Made by a program: the position numbers and the translations under genes. DNA of 64,000 nucleotides. Origin: Pedobacter cryoconitis. GTDB taxonomy: Bacteria; Bacteroidota; Bacteroidia; Sphingobacteriales; Sphingobacteriaceae. The notes under the pieces are model-generated. The model had not been told where the DNA came from, searched no databases, and saw nothing but the letters and a program-made list of their open reading frames with translations. The number at the start of each line of letters is the position of its first letter. Position 1 is the first letter of the stretch. This document shows, one piece after another, positions 18,455 to 26,726 of this stretch. Location of the stretch: the NCBI RefSeq assembly GCF_014200605.1, contig NZ_JACHCE010000008.1, positions 186,001 through 250,000 of the forward strand, in the 5' to 3' direction.

Positions 18455-18877
18455 ATGGCCTTACAAGATAAATATAAAGCACTGACTGATGCAGCAACTG
18501 CAGCAGGGATTTCTGATCTGGCAGTCCGTGAACAGGACGGGGTATTATACATAGACGGGACTGCGGCAGACGGTGCCACAAAAGACCAGTTATGGGATAT
18601 TTATAATCAGATTGATCCTAATTTTGCGTCTGGCGATTTAGTTTTAAATGTAAACGTTGCAGTAGATGCAGCGGTAACACATGCTAAAGTAATCACAGAA
18701 AGCAGTAACCTGAATATCCGTAAAGGACCAGGTACTGATCAGCCTATTGTTGGGAAGGCAGCTCATGGAGAGGTTATTACACTGGTTAACAGAAGTAATG
18801 ATTTATGGTGGCTGGTGCGTACTAATGACGGCGAAGAAGGTTATTGCTATGCGCAATACCTGGAGCCTCAGGCTTAG
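18455..18877 (+). CDS. SH3b-domain protein with BON-like N-terminus
   Basis: A 140-residue protein. The N-terminal half (about 1-68) resembles a short BON-like fold (VREQDGVLYIDGTAADGATKDQLWD). The C-terminal half is a bacterial SH3 domain (about 76-138, SSNLNIRKGPGTDQPIVGKAAHGEVITL ending YCYAQYLEPQ). SH3b domains usually bind peptidoglycan, yet no signal peptide is visible, so the location is uncertain. It begins 8 bp after the BON lipoprotein stop and is followed by a strong terminator. Confidence 0.8.
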   Translation: MALQDKYKALTDAATAAGISDLAVREQDGVLYIDGTAADGATKDQLWDIYNQIDPNFASGDLVLNVNVAVDAAVTHAKVITESSNLNIRKGPGTDQPIVGKAAHGEVITLVNRSNDLWWLVRTNDGEEGYCYAQYLEPQA

Positions 18878-18897
18878 AATATATTTTAAGATCAATA

Positions 18898-18957
18898 AAA
18901 ACCGGCTTTTTAAAGGGGACTCTGTTAAGGGGGGCTCTGATAAAGAGCCGGTTTTTT
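18898..18957 (+). terminator. Terminator after the BON/SH3b operon
   Basis: A short stem GGCTCT (18933-18938) pairs with AGAGCC (18944-18949) around a 5-nt loop and is followed by GGTTTTTTT. An upstream AAAACCGGCTTTTT (18898-18911) can pair instead with AAAGAGCCGGTTTT, giving a longer alternative stem. It lies between converging genes and may stop transcription from both sides. Confidence 0.75.
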
Positions 18958-18977
18958 TATGCTGTAAATCTTCGTTC

Positions 18978-19466
18978 TTAATTCGTAAACCTTCCGCAAT
19001 ACACACTCCTGGAAACTTCATCGCTCTTCACATCTTTAAAGGCTATAAATACTTCATAAGTATTGTTTTTAAAATGTTTATGACTAATAGCGAAGGTGTC
19101 CTTCAATTCATCTCTTCTAGCCCCGCTGTAATTGGCATACACCCAGCTGTGAGTTTTGCTGTACAACAGGATAATGGCTCTGTCTGTTGGAGCGCCTGTA
19201 CCTGTGTGATCTTTATCCCAGGTGAAGTCAAAGGTGTTTGCTGAGCACGTGACCTTTACATTTTCAGGTTTTACCAGATTTCCTTCTGCAACTAAAACCG
19301 TATCCCAGTTGATTTCCTGCTCAGGAAATTCACCTTTGATAGCATTTTTTATGTTCACGGACCTGGCGGCATTGCTGGCAGATATATCCTGATCTTTGGT
19401 GATGTGTTTGAAGCTAACTTTCAGAAATTCAGAAACAGGGTTTAGAAAAGGGCTTAATATCTTCAT
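18978..19466 (-). CDS. DUF6266-like protein, probably N-terminally truncated
   Basis: A 162-residue product. The segments LSPFLNPVSEFLKVSFKH, AIKGEFPEQEINWDTVLVAEG, FTWDKDHTGTGAPTDRAIILLYS and the ending YCGRF resemble the latter two thirds of DUF6266 proteins, which are common in Pedobacter-like genomes. The usual N-terminal third, a Gly-rich segment with a conserved W-R-G, is absent. Upstream on the minus strand the same frame meets a stop 11 codons before the chosen ATG, and neither other frame restores the missing part. It could be a short family member or a decayed copy. Function is unknown. Confidence 0.5.
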   Translation of the reverse strand: MKILSPFLNPVSEFLKVSFKHITKDQDISASNAARSVNIKNAIKGEFPEQEINWDTVLVAEGNLVKPENVKVTCSANTFDFTWDKDHTGTGAPTDRAIILLYSKTHSWVYANYSGARRDELKDTFAISHKHFKNNTYEVFIAFKDVKSDEVSRSVYCGRFTN

Positions 19467-19695
19467 TTTAGTGGTCTGTGCCTTCCTGTAAAATTGTCAT
19501 TCTGTCCCGAATAAGGTCTGGACAAGGTTAGGCTACTACATTGATTGAGTTGCTTGTATTGGAGTTGTTTCGCATGTTTTTGGGTTTTAATTGCCTTTTT
19601 TTGCCATGTTTTTCAGGCTGAATTTGAAGGTGATAAATGGGGGGCTGAGGAAGGTTCAGGATTGATCTGTTTGTTATCTGGCCTTATCCTGTTCT

Positions 19696-20583
19696 TTAAC
19701 TATTTACAGGGATCTGAAGCAGATGATTGTGCAGATGCACCAAAGCTGGATTCGGATTTTCTTTCCTGGTCAGCATAATCAGTGGAATAGTCTCTTTTTC
19801 ATTTTCAAGAGGGATGAATTTTAAATTAAGTGCATAACCATTTGCTATCTGCTCTGGTAACAGCGAGATTCCAAAACCACTTTCCACTAATCTTAAAACA
19901 GAATTCAGCTGAGAAGCATGATGTGAAATTTGCGGAGTGAACCCGGCATTCGCACACATGATTAAAAAACTATCAAAGATAGTAGGACCGCATTCACGTG
20001 TAAAAGTGATAAACTTTTCATCAATTAATTCTTTAACTGATATTTTATTGTTTTCTGATAATGAGTGTTTTGCATGGATTACTGCTACAAAAGGTTCAGA
20101 AAGAATCAGTTTCTCTTCCAGTTTTTCGGGATGGAGCCATGTTCTGACAAAAGCAGCATCCAGTGTTCCGTTGTTCAGTTCGTGAACCAGATTGTGATTG
20201 GTAAGCTCTTCAAATTGCAGATTGATATGCGGAAGGTTTTTGTTGAACTCTGCCAAAAGTGAAGGCAGTTTGCTATGCATAACCGCACCGGCATAACCAA
20301 TCCTTAAGGTACCAGTTTCACCCTGTCCATAAATTGCCAGGCGCTTTTTTACGGTTTGCATCTGCAAAATCATTTGTTTGGCATCCTGTAAAAAATCAAG
20401 TCCGGCGGGAGTGAGGATTACGCTCCTTTTAGTGCGTTCAAAGAGCAATACACCCAGTTCATTTTCTATTTGCTGAATCATTCTGCTCAAAGGGGGCTGA
20501 GAGATATGCAGCCGTTCAGCTGCCCGGCCAAAATGCAATTCTTCGGCTAAGATCAGAAAATAGTTAAGGTGTCTTAAATCCAT
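19696..20583 (-). CDS. LysR-family transcriptional regulator
   Basis: A 295-residue LysR protein: an N-terminal winged HTH (about 1-60, LNYFLILAEELHFGRAAERLHISQPPLSRMIQQIE) and a periplasmic-binding-protein-like effector domain (about 90-290). It is divergent from the RidA-SnoaL fusion gene, with start codons 90 bp apart and two similar inverted-repeat boxes between them (20587-20634). This is the classical layout for a LysR regulator that controls the divergent gene and itself. The effector is unknown. Confidence 0.94.
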   Translation of the reverse strand: MDLRHLNYFLILAEELHFGRAAERLHISQPPLSRMIQQIENELGVLLFERTKRSVILTPAGLDFLQDAKQMILQMQTVKKRLAIYGQGETGTLRIGYAGAVMHSKLPSLLAEFNKNLPHINLQFEELTNHNLVHELNNGTLDAAFVRTWLHPEKLEEKLILSEPFVAVIHAKHSLSENNKISVKELIDEKFITFTRECGPTIFDSFLIMCANAGFTPQISHHASQLNSVLRLVESGFGISLLPEQIANGYALNLKFIPLENEKETIPLIMLTRKENPNPALVHLHNHLLQIPVNS

Positions 20584-20586
20584 ATT

Positions 20587-20634
20587 AATACTTTTTTGGT
20601 ATTAGTTGTTGACAAAAATAGTATTTTGGGTATT
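20587..20634. promoter_or_regulatory. Twin LysR-type operator boxes
   Basis: Box 1 is AATAC-N7-GTATT (20587-20603), a perfect inverted repeat with the T-N11-A character of LysR sites. Box 2 (20617-20634) is AATAG-N8-GTATT, similar in sequence. Their starts are 30 bp apart in the divergent lysR-ridA intergenic region, and box 2 overlaps the -33 element of the ridA promoter. Binding by the adjacent LysR protein is inferred. Confidence 0.6.
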
Positions 20635-20654
20635 AAAACGTAAATGTAATTTTG
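20625..20654 (+). promoter_or_regulatory. Bacteroidota-type promoter for the RidA-SnoaL gene
   Basis: TTTG at 20625-20628 and TAATTTTG at 20647-20654 match the Bacteroidota -33 TTTG and -7 TAnnTTTG elements with an 18-bp spacer. The -7 element ends 19 bp before the ATG at 20674, giving a short leader. Confidence 0.6.
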
Positions 20655-20673
20655 TACCAGTTCATTAAAAAAC

Positions 20674-21513
20674 ATGAAAAATATTTTATTCACCCTTTTA
20701 TTAATTTATCCCATTGGCATCATGGCACAATCAAAAGAAAATCCGGTTAAAAAATTACCATACAGCAAAGTGAAACCTGCAGGGGATTTTGTTTTTATAT
20801 CCGGACAGGTTGGTGTGGATAGTTCAACTGGTAAATTAGTAATTGATAGTTTTGAGTCTGAATTACATCAGGTTATGAAAAATATAAAAGGTTTGCTTGA
20901 TGCGCAGCAGCTTGACTTTAGTGACCTGGTCAATGTAACTATTTATTTGAAAAACATGGACAACTATCCGCTGACCAACGAGGTTTACAGTTCTTATTTT
21001 AAAGATGATTTTCCTGCCAGGGTTTGTATTGCAGTACTTGATTTACCTGCAAAAGCAAATGTTGAAATTGCAGCTACGGCATTCAGGCGTAAAAATTCTT
21101 TAATGGAAAACAAAAAGCTGGTCTCTCAATTTCTGGAAGAAGTGCGTTCAGGAAAAAAGCCGGATCACGCAGGCTTATTTATGGCCGATACGATGCTGGC
21201 ACATCAGATGAATGCAGAGCAGGAAGCTGCAATCAAAAGAACACCTCAAAACTACACGGAACATATCAGGGAATTCCTGGCATTATATGGCAATTTTAAA
21301 TTTGAGGTCACTGAGATGATTGCCGAAGATGACAAGGTTTATGTGAGATGGAAACAAACAGGGAAACACCTGGGGACAATTGATGGGCATCCGGCTACCG
21401 GCAAACAGCTGGTTGAGATTTCGAGTGCGGTTTACCGTATTGTAAATGGTAAAATTGCTGAATACTGGATACAGACAGACCGTCTGGGATTGGAGAAACA
21501 ATTGCTTCGTTAA
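20674..21513 (+). CDS. Secreted RidA-SnoaL fusion protein
   Basis: A 279-residue protein with a signal peptide (residues 1-19, cleavage near IMAQ). Residues about 25-138 are a RidA/YjgF domain containing the conserved Arg116 in the DFPARVCIAVLDLPAKANVEI block; RidA enzymes deaminate reactive enamines and imines. Residues 144-279 form a SnoaL-like alpha+beta barrel domain, starting at a methionine that would make a natural independent start (MENKKLVSQFLEEV at 21103). The junction looks like two complete proteins joined without a linker. It is divergent from a LysR gene. Substrate unknown; an exported location is unusual for RidA's known metabolic role. Confidence 0.85.
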   Translation: MKNILFTLLLIYPIGIMAQSKENPVKKLPYSKVKPAGDFVFISGQVGVDSSTGKLVIDSFESELHQVMKNIKGLLDAQQLDFSDLVNVTIYLKNMDNYPLTNEVYSSYFKDDFPARVCIAVLDLPAKANVEIAATAFRRKNSLMENKKLVSQFLEEVRSGKKPDHAGLFMADTMLAHQMNAEQEAAIKRTPQNYTEHIREFLALYGNFKFEVTEMIAEDDKVYVRWKQTGKHLGTIDGHPATGKQLVEISSAVYRIVNGKIAEYWIQTDRLGLEKQLLR

Positions 21514-21529
21514 TTGGATCATTTGGGAA

Positions 21530-21570
21530 AAACAAAAGAGGGAATCTATATCAGATCCCCTCTTTTGTTT
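21530..21570. terminator. Bidirectional terminator
   Basis: Two perfect 13-bp arms, AAACAAAAGAGGG (21530-21542) and CCCTCTTTTGTTT (21558-21570), flank a 15-nt loop. A-rich and T-rich ends on both sides fit termination of both converging genes. Confidence 0.8.
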
Positions 21571-21603
21571 ACTGTATATCCTTTGTAGAATAGCAATTGT
21601 AAA

Positions 21604-22578
21604 TTATTGATTGAAGTAATTATAGTTTCTGATTAAGCCATCATAATCACGGTCCAATCCTTCGATATCGTTATCTGTCAATTTACCTGCTGCTGTGGCA
21701 TCACGCAGTGTCTTTTTAGTACGGAGTAAAAGATCGTGAAAGCCTTCATAAAACCGTTTATACTGGCCATCTTTATTGGCTTTTTTAGCGTTGTCAATAT
21801 TCAGACCTGCATTTTTTGCTTGTGCAGCTTCTAAGCTTTTATAACTTTCCTGTACCTGATTACTGATCTTTGGGTAATTTTTGCCATTATCTGCCAGCAA
21901 ATCGACGAAACTACGGATATTCTTCATATCAGTTTTCATGGCTACGATATATTCTTTCAGTGGGCTGTCTTTTAAAACAACAATTTCGGCAGCATCAGCT
22001 ACTTCATTTACTTTTTTCATCAAAACAATCTTATCTGTATAAAGTACTTGTACAGTCTTTCTGATGGTATCAATGAATGCATAACCTTTAGCTCCTTTAT
22101 CGTCCTTATAATCCTCTGCTTTAAGGTAATCATCCAATTGTTTGTAATTATGCTGAAGCTTTGTGAATAAGGTATTGTACTGGGTGATCTGCGTTTTAAA
22201 ATAGGCCTGGTTCTCTTTTCCCAATTCATCAACTGGTTTCTCCAGGGTTACGCCATTCATATTGGTCAGCCCGGCCCGCATCACATGTGGTGTAATTATC
22301 CCAATGAATGCAAATTTGTCTGCAGGGTTTTTCAGGCCCTTTTCTATACGGCTTGCATTTCCAAGGATGTCTTTCAAATAAGAGTTATGACTGTTTGCCA
22401 TGTCTACAACGAGGTTAGTATACTCAATGACACGGCTCGCGCTATCAGCCGGTCCGGCTATATCAGTGGAAGAACTGGTACCTGAAGCAGCCTGATTTTT
22501 CTTCTTATTATTGGTGCAGGATAGTGTTGCTGATAGCAGGGTTATACAGCAAAAGATATAGGTAATTATTTTTTTCAT
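21604..22578 (-). CDS. DUF3829 (YiiG-like) lipoprotein
   Basis: The frame is open to 22680, but the ATG at 22578 starts a clear lipoprotein signal peptide (MKKIITYIFC..., Cys21), so that start is chosen, giving 324 residues. After a Ser/Thr/Ala-rich linker comes a helical domain with VIEYTNLVVDMANSHNSYL and ending in DNDIEGLDRDYDGLIRNYNYF, the pattern of DUF3829. The family is uncharacterised and envelope-located. It is monocistronic and shares a terminator region with the converging RidA-SnoaL gene. Confidence 0.8.
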   Translation of the reverse strand: MKKIITYIFCCITLLSATLSCTNNKKKNQAASGTSSSTDIAGPADSASRVIEYTNLVVDMANSHNSYLKDILGNASRIEKGLKNPADKFAFIGIITPHVMRAGLTNMNGVTLEKPVDELGKENQAYFKTQITQYNTLFTKLQHNYKQLDDYLKAEDYKDDKGAKGYAFIDTIRKTVQVLYTDKIVLMKKVNEVADAAEIVVLKDSPLKEYIVAMKTDMKNIRSFVDLLADNGKNYPKISNQVQESYKSLEAAQAKNAGLNIDNAKKANKDGQYKRFYEGFHDLLLRTKKTLRDATAAGKLTDNDIEGLDRDYDGLIRNYNYFNQ

Positions 22579-22767
22579 AATGTAAATGGTTGATTGATGG
22601 TGAGATAAAGGTATTCTTCTATAAGAATAAATCAAAAAATAAATCTTCAGGGAATATTGTATATGTGTTTTTATTATCATTATTATAATAGCAAGATAGA
22701 ACTATGGTTATTTTAATGATAGTTTTATTATCGGGAAATTTGTGCTGTTAAATCAATAAATAAAATA

Positions 22768-23358
22768 ATGGAACGTAAAAAATTTATACAGACAGCTACG
22801 CTTGGTGCGGCCGCCGTATTGACAGGCAACGCGATTGCTGCAACTGCTAAAAATAAAAATATGGAAAATCATCATCCAAAAAATAAAGGGTTTAGCCGTG
22901 CTAACCACGTGGGGATCGTGGTTGCGGATCTGGATAAATCTATTGCCTTTTATGAGGCGCTAACCGGTCTTAAAGTGATTAATGTCGATCAGATTGGCGG
23001 TGATCGTATGGCACAGGTATTAGGCTTAAAGAAAACACTGATCAGGTATGCAAATCTGCATTTAGAGAATATCAATATGGATTTGCTGGAGTATGAGCAG
23101 CCAGAACCGGTTAAGGCTCATTATGAGAACAATCACATAAGCGCAATGCACTTATGTTTTGAAGTCGATAACATTAAGGATGCAGTGAAACGCTTGAAGG
23201 ATGCTGGTATTAAATTATCTGGAGAACCTATCATTTTTGAAGCAGCAGATGGACTGAAATCAGGTTTTGGTACTGCAGTGGCTTATTTTGATGATCCTGA
23301 TGGAACACATCTTGAAATTATTGAGCCACATGGCCCTTTTAAAAGAGAACGTGCGTAA
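22768..23358 (+). CDS. Exported VOC-family (glyoxalase-like) protein
   Basis: A 196-residue protein. Residues 1-28 form a Tat/Sec-like leader (MERKKFIQTATLGAAAVLTG). The remainder is a single VOC module (about 40-190) beginning FSRANHVGIVVADLDKSIAFYE and ending YFDDPDGTHLEIIEP. H47 and E187 (HLEIIE) sit at usual metal-ligand positions. The family includes glyoxalase I, dioxygenases and binding proteins, so the reaction cannot be assigned. It stands alone between two minus-strand lipoprotein genes. Confidence 0.87.
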   Translation: MERKKFIQTATLGAAAVLTGNAIAATAKNKNMENHHPKNKGFSRANHVGIVVADLDKSIAFYEALTGLKVINVDQIGGDRMAQVLGLKKTLIRYANLHLENINMDLLEYEQPEPVKAHYENNHISAMHLCFEVDNIKDAVKRLKDAGIKLSGEPIIFEAADGLKSGFGTAVAYFDDPDGTHLEIIEPHGPFKRERA

Positions 23359-23377
23359 GTATTCAAAACAGGAATAT

Positions 23378-23402
23378 AGAAGTACCGGAATATGGTACTT
23401 CT
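23378..23402. terminator. Probable bidirectional terminator
   Basis: AGAAGTACC (23378-23386) and GGTACTTCT (23394-23402) form a perfect 9-bp stem with a 7-nt loop between converging genes. The trailing T run is short, so efficiency is uncertain. Confidence 0.55.
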
Positions 23403-23430
23403 TATTTAAAACAAACTGTTTGAAGCTGTA

Positions 23431-24201
23431 TTATTTACAATTGTAGGTATAACTTATCTCATTTTGTGCATAGCTACCATTCTGGAACCTTGTCTGTTCT
23501 GTCATATTGGTCACTTTGTTATTCTGATCGATTTTGTAATCGTAATATGTTATTGTCCCATCTTCAGGCATGATATCAGCTATTAAGTTTTTAGATCCCT
23601 TACCGAGAAAACTCCATAGTTCCATAGCAACGTCATTCTGGGCCTGTGGTAAATTAAACAAATTGTTTATAGCTATATAATTAGTGTATTTAATGACAGT
23701 TTTATATAAATCGTTACTGTAGATATTATCATTTGTAATTAAAATCAGATTTCCATCCTTATAGGTATAATGCGAGGAACTTGTTATTGATCCAAATTGA
23801 AAAAAATCTCTTCTGATCATATAGCCATATTGATCATAGCTGAAATTTACTTCTGAAGTATAATTATCAATAGTTAATTTAATAATTCTACCTTCAGAAT
23901 CTAGCGTATATCTTTTGGTTTTTGTTATTCCGCCGGGAATATTAGTCGTCTTTATTTCAATAATCTGTTGATCAGTATAATTAAAAGTAGTTGCTTCATT
24001 ATTATAATTAAGATCTTTTTTGATTACTCTTCCTTTTTCATCATAGGTATAAAGCGTTTGAAATTGCAGGATACCTGGTGGCCTTACTGCTATAGTTTTC
24101 ATCAGCTGACATTGTTCACCTTTCGGTTCTGATCCTCCTTTTTTACAGGCCAGTGTAAAGATCATGCAAACTACAGAGAGGGTTAATATTTTTTTGTTCA
24201 T
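23431..24201 (-). CDS. Lipoprotein with YD/RHS-like repeats
   Basis: A 256-residue lipoprotein (signal peptide with Cys19 in TLACKKGG). The body consists of short beta repeats of the type LYTYDEKGRVIKKD, RYTLDSEGRIIKLTI, NFSYDQYGYMIRRD and HYTYKDGNLILIT. These recall YD repeats and the DUF4595-like lipoproteins common in Bacteroidota. It ends in a Cys. The function is unknown; probably a surface or periplasmic beta-structure. It is transcribed alone. Confidence 0.75.
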   Translation of the reverse strand: MNKKILTLSVVCMIFTLACKKGGSEPKGEQCQLMKTIAVRPPGILQFQTLYTYDEKGRVIKKDLNYNNEATTFNYTDQQIIEIKTTNIPGGITKTKRYTLDSEGRIIKLTIDNYTSEVNFSYDQYGYMIRRDFFQFGSITSSSHYTYKDGNLILITNDNIYSNDLYKTVIKYTNYIAINNLFNLPQAQNDVAMELWSFLGKGSKNLIADIMPEDGTITYYDYKIDQNNKVTNMTEQTRFQNGSYAQNEISYTYNCK

Positions 24202-24629
24202 TTGGTGTTAAAAAAAATTAGCGCGAAAATACAATAAAAATCATAACTAATAATTATTTATTGTATAATGAAAATATTCCCCGTTGTTGTAATTCTGGTT
24301 TTTTTGTAGAATGCTTGACAGGCTTTCTATTTAATGAAAATTCTACATCTGTTAAGAATTCTAAATTTCTAATTGTAATAATTTTGAGGCATTAGACTTT
24401 TTATCGCAGATTAAATGTTTGTGAAAAAATCCCTTTTTTCATGAAAGTGAAATTTATATACCCGTAAAAGTCCACTATTGAGGTAGATTAAGGGGAACTA
24501 CTCTTTTATACAAAAATTTCAATTGTATTTTGTTGAGCTTTTTGCCTAAAAGTGTACACGAACTGCAATTGGTTTTCCGGAATTAAATTGCAATATTTAA
24601 GTACTAGCCAAATTAAATTGGGTTTCAAC
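24202..24629. other. AT-rich intergenic region, 428 bp
   Basis: This gap between divergent genes holds no open frame of note. A TAATTTTG at 24379-24386 matches the Bacteroidota -7 consensus on the + strand, but no -33 TTTG lies at the right distance. Otherwise I see only AT-rich sequence and no RNA gene. Confidence 0.5.
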
Positions 24630-25289
24630 ATGAAAAAATACCTGAATTTATTTCAAAATGCTCCTGTTGCTATAGCTATGCTGGATGCGAAAACTTTAAG
24701 ACTTGATTCTGCAAATCCAGCAATGCTGCAACTATGGAGAAGGGAAAAATCTGTATTGGGCAGGAAACTTACAGATTTTCTTCCTGAAATTGCTGAACAG
24801 CCCTATCATGAATTAATTTATAATGTCATCCGTACGGGAAGATCATATAGTGAAACAGGGGCTAAGTTCTACACAAATCACAATGGCAGGACGGAAACTA
24901 TCTTTGTAGATTATAGCTATACACCGATTCTTGGGAAAGATAGTAAGGTGGTCTCTATACTTGTGGTTGGAATGGATGTCAGCGAGCGGGAATTAAGCCG
25001 TCAGTACATGCAGGAGTCGGACAGGAACCTGCGGGCGATGGTGATGTCTGCGCCGGTAGCTATGGCTGTATTCAGGGGCTTTGATTTTCAATTACAGTCT
25101 GTCAATGAAAAGATGCTCGATTTATGGAGTAAAACCAGCAGAATGGGCTTAAGAGAATTGCAGCATGTTTATCATAATGGCATATCATTTACTTCAGAAT
25201 ATGATCAGATCTGCTATAGTTATACACCTTTGAGAGATATCAAAGGAAATACGACAGGGGTAGTGATGATTGGAAACAGGAAAGAGTAG
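24630..25289 (+). CDS. PAS-domain-only protein
   Basis: The frame opens at a GTG at 24552, but the PAS fold begins right after the ATG at 24630 (MKKYLNLFQNAPVAIAMLD), so that start is preferred: 219 residues. PAS 1 spans about 5-110 and ends in the PAC-like VDYSYTPILGKDSKVVSILVVGMDVSERE; PAS 2 spans about 125-219 and ends in YSYTPLRDIKGNTTGVVMIG. No kinase, GGDEF or DNA-binding domain follows. Two-PAS proteins without an output domain may act as adaptors or as detached input modules. Ligand and partner are unknown. Confidence 0.82.
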   Translation: MKKYLNLFQNAPVAIAMLDAKTLRLDSANPAMLQLWRREKSVLGRKLTDFLPEIAEQPYHELIYNVIRTGRSYSETGAKFYTNHNGRTETIFVDYSYTPILGKDSKVVSILVVGMDVSERELSRQYMQESDRNLRAMVMSAPVAMAVFRGFDFQLQSVNEKMLDLWSKTSRMGLRELQHVYHNGISFTSEYDQICYSYTPLRDIKGNTTGVVMIGNRKE

Positions 25290-25331
25290 GCCTGTATGGA
25301 AATAACAGCAGATCGTTAAAAGAAGCACTGC

Positions 25332-25850
25332 TCAGAGTTTCAGTAATTCAAGATAAGGATCACCTGCTAAATTCAGCATCCTGGCAAAGGCAGGCTCCGT
25401 TTTATATCCCTGTTCCTTCAATTTGATAATTTCTGCTCTAAAGGATTCATCCCGCTCATTCAATAATTTGTATTCAATCAGCATATGTCTGTAACCTGCC
25501 TGTTCACGGGTAGGGATTTGCTGTCCGAAAATTTCAATTTCCCAGTTAGCGGCAATCAGCTTAGCAAGAATAACTTCCTGATCATTGATCATCGTTTCTT
25601 TCAAACTGAAATCTTTAAACAGCGAAAAGGATTCAATCAGCAGATTTCTGAACTTTTGCTTATCCTGATAACAACAGATGATATCAAGATCACTGTTTTT
25701 GATAGCTATATTCAGTGGGACAGTTCCCACCAGGATAGGATCAAATTGCTGCAGGATTTCAAAGATTAAGGAATCTTTGAGTACTTGATAAGCATCCTTT
25801 TGCCGGTCATTGCCCTTTGCTAAATAAGAGATAGAATCAAATTTTATCAT
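25332..25850 (-). CDS. DUF4269 nucleotidyltransferase-like protein
   Basis: Starts at the ATG at 25850 (MIKFDSISYLAKGND), three codons inside the open frame: 172 residues. The segment VGTVPLNIAIKNSDLDIICCYQD resembles the GT-P..DxDI signature of a minimal nucleotidyltransferase, and AKLIAANWEIEIFGQ plus EQAGYRHMLIEYKLL match DUF4269. Biochemical function is unknown. It lies 11 bp downstream of a trans-aconitate methyltransferase-like gene and is likely cotranscribed. Confidence 0.82.
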   Translation of the reverse strand: MIKFDSISYLAKGNDRQKDAYQVLKDSLIFEILQQFDPILVGTVPLNIAIKNSDLDIICCYQDKQKFRNLLIESFSLFKDFSLKETMINDQEVILAKLIAANWEIEIFGQQIPTREQAGYRHMLIEYKLLNERDESFRAEIIKLKEQGYKTEPAFARMLNLAGDPYLELLKL

Positions 25851-25861
25851 CGGGCACAAAA

Positions 25862-26626
25862 CTAAAAAGTTGCGGCCATAATTGTGCGTTTAAAAGGATA
25901 AAATACAGGTGATCCTTTAAATTCATTTCTTAATCTTTCTTTATAGGTCGCTATGAAACTTTGTCTGACATCTTCCGGCAGTTTTTCGACATAAGGGATC
26001 ATGGCTGTGCCGGATACCCAGTCAAATAAAGCATCTGCATCTTTTAAAACATGAGGATAGATTTTCTCATAAACACTGATTTCAGTACCACCATGCTGAA
26101 AAAACAGCTTTGCATACTCTTCTATATCCATTACCGGTGAAACGCGGGTAAAGCCTTTTAGAACTTCTGAAAAAGGAGGGGTTGAAGCGATGTCTATTAA
26201 TGTGGTATGGGTAAAATGCCTGTGATTGGATGGGATTTGTACTACAAGCTGTCCGCCGGGTTTAACTGTAGAAATGATTTGCGGATATAGGGCCTGATGA
26301 TTACTGAGCCACTGGATAGCTGCATTGGAAAAGACGAGATCATATTTTTCTCCAGAACCAAGCTGTTCTTCTATTGTTCTTTTTTTAAAACTAAGCTGTT
26401 CATTTTGAAATGCAGCGGCGTCATTGAGCATTTCCTGAGAGGAATCTATTCCAAGAACAGTTGATCCTGGTAAAGCATCTGCAAGTTTCCTGGTCAGTTC
26501 TCCTGTTCCACATCCTAAATCTATTGCCTGTAAAGCAGGTTTAACTTTGACCAGTTGTATTAAATCGTAAAAAGGGCCAAAACGCTCTTGTTTGAACTTG
26601 TTGTAAACATCAGGATTCCATGCCAT
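25862..26626 (-). CDS. tam: Trans-aconitate 2-methyltransferase-like enzyme
   Basis: A 254-residue SAM-dependent methyltransferase. Motif I is AIDLGCGTGELTRKLADALPG followed by VLGIDSSQEML, and the N-terminal MAWNPDVYNKFKQERFGPFYDLI is typical of Tam. Tam methylates trans-aconitate, an inhibitor of aconitase, using SAM in the cytoplasm. The fit is along the full length, but substrate assignment within class I methyltransferases is less certain than the fold. It is the first gene of a two-gene unit with the DUF4269 protein. Confidence 0.82.
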   Translation of the reverse strand: MAWNPDVYNKFKQERFGPFYDLIQLVKVKPALQAIDLGCGTGELTRKLADALPGSTVLGIDSSQEMLNDAAAFQNEQLSFKKRTIEEQLGSGEKYDLVFSNAAIQWLSNHQALYPQIISTVKPGGQLVVQIPSNHRHFTHTTLIDIASTPPFSEVLKGFTRVSPVMDIEEYAKLFFQHGGTEISVYEKIYPHVLKDADALFDWVSGTAMIPYVEKLPEDVRQSFIATYKERLRNEFKGSPVFYPFKRTIMAATF

Positions 26627-26726
26627 AATGAGGTGATTAAAATATATATATAATGATAACGTAACTATTTTAGGTTTTGGTGTGTTTCTATTCTGGAATT
26701 ATACACTAATGAAATCTTAATATATC

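Noticed and set aside
18747..19244. 165-codon open frame on the plus strand after the SH3b gene
   Set aside because: It overlaps the SH3b gene in another frame, runs through the terminator and continues antisense to the DUF6266-like gene.
19545..19778. 77-codon open frame on the plus strand
   Set aside because: It overlaps the 3' end of the LysR gene antisense, has low-complexity Phe/Cys-rich sequence and no context.
24552..24629. GTG start extending the PAS protein upstream
   Set aside because: The extra residues are outside the PAS fold, and an ATG at 24630 is placed just before the domain.
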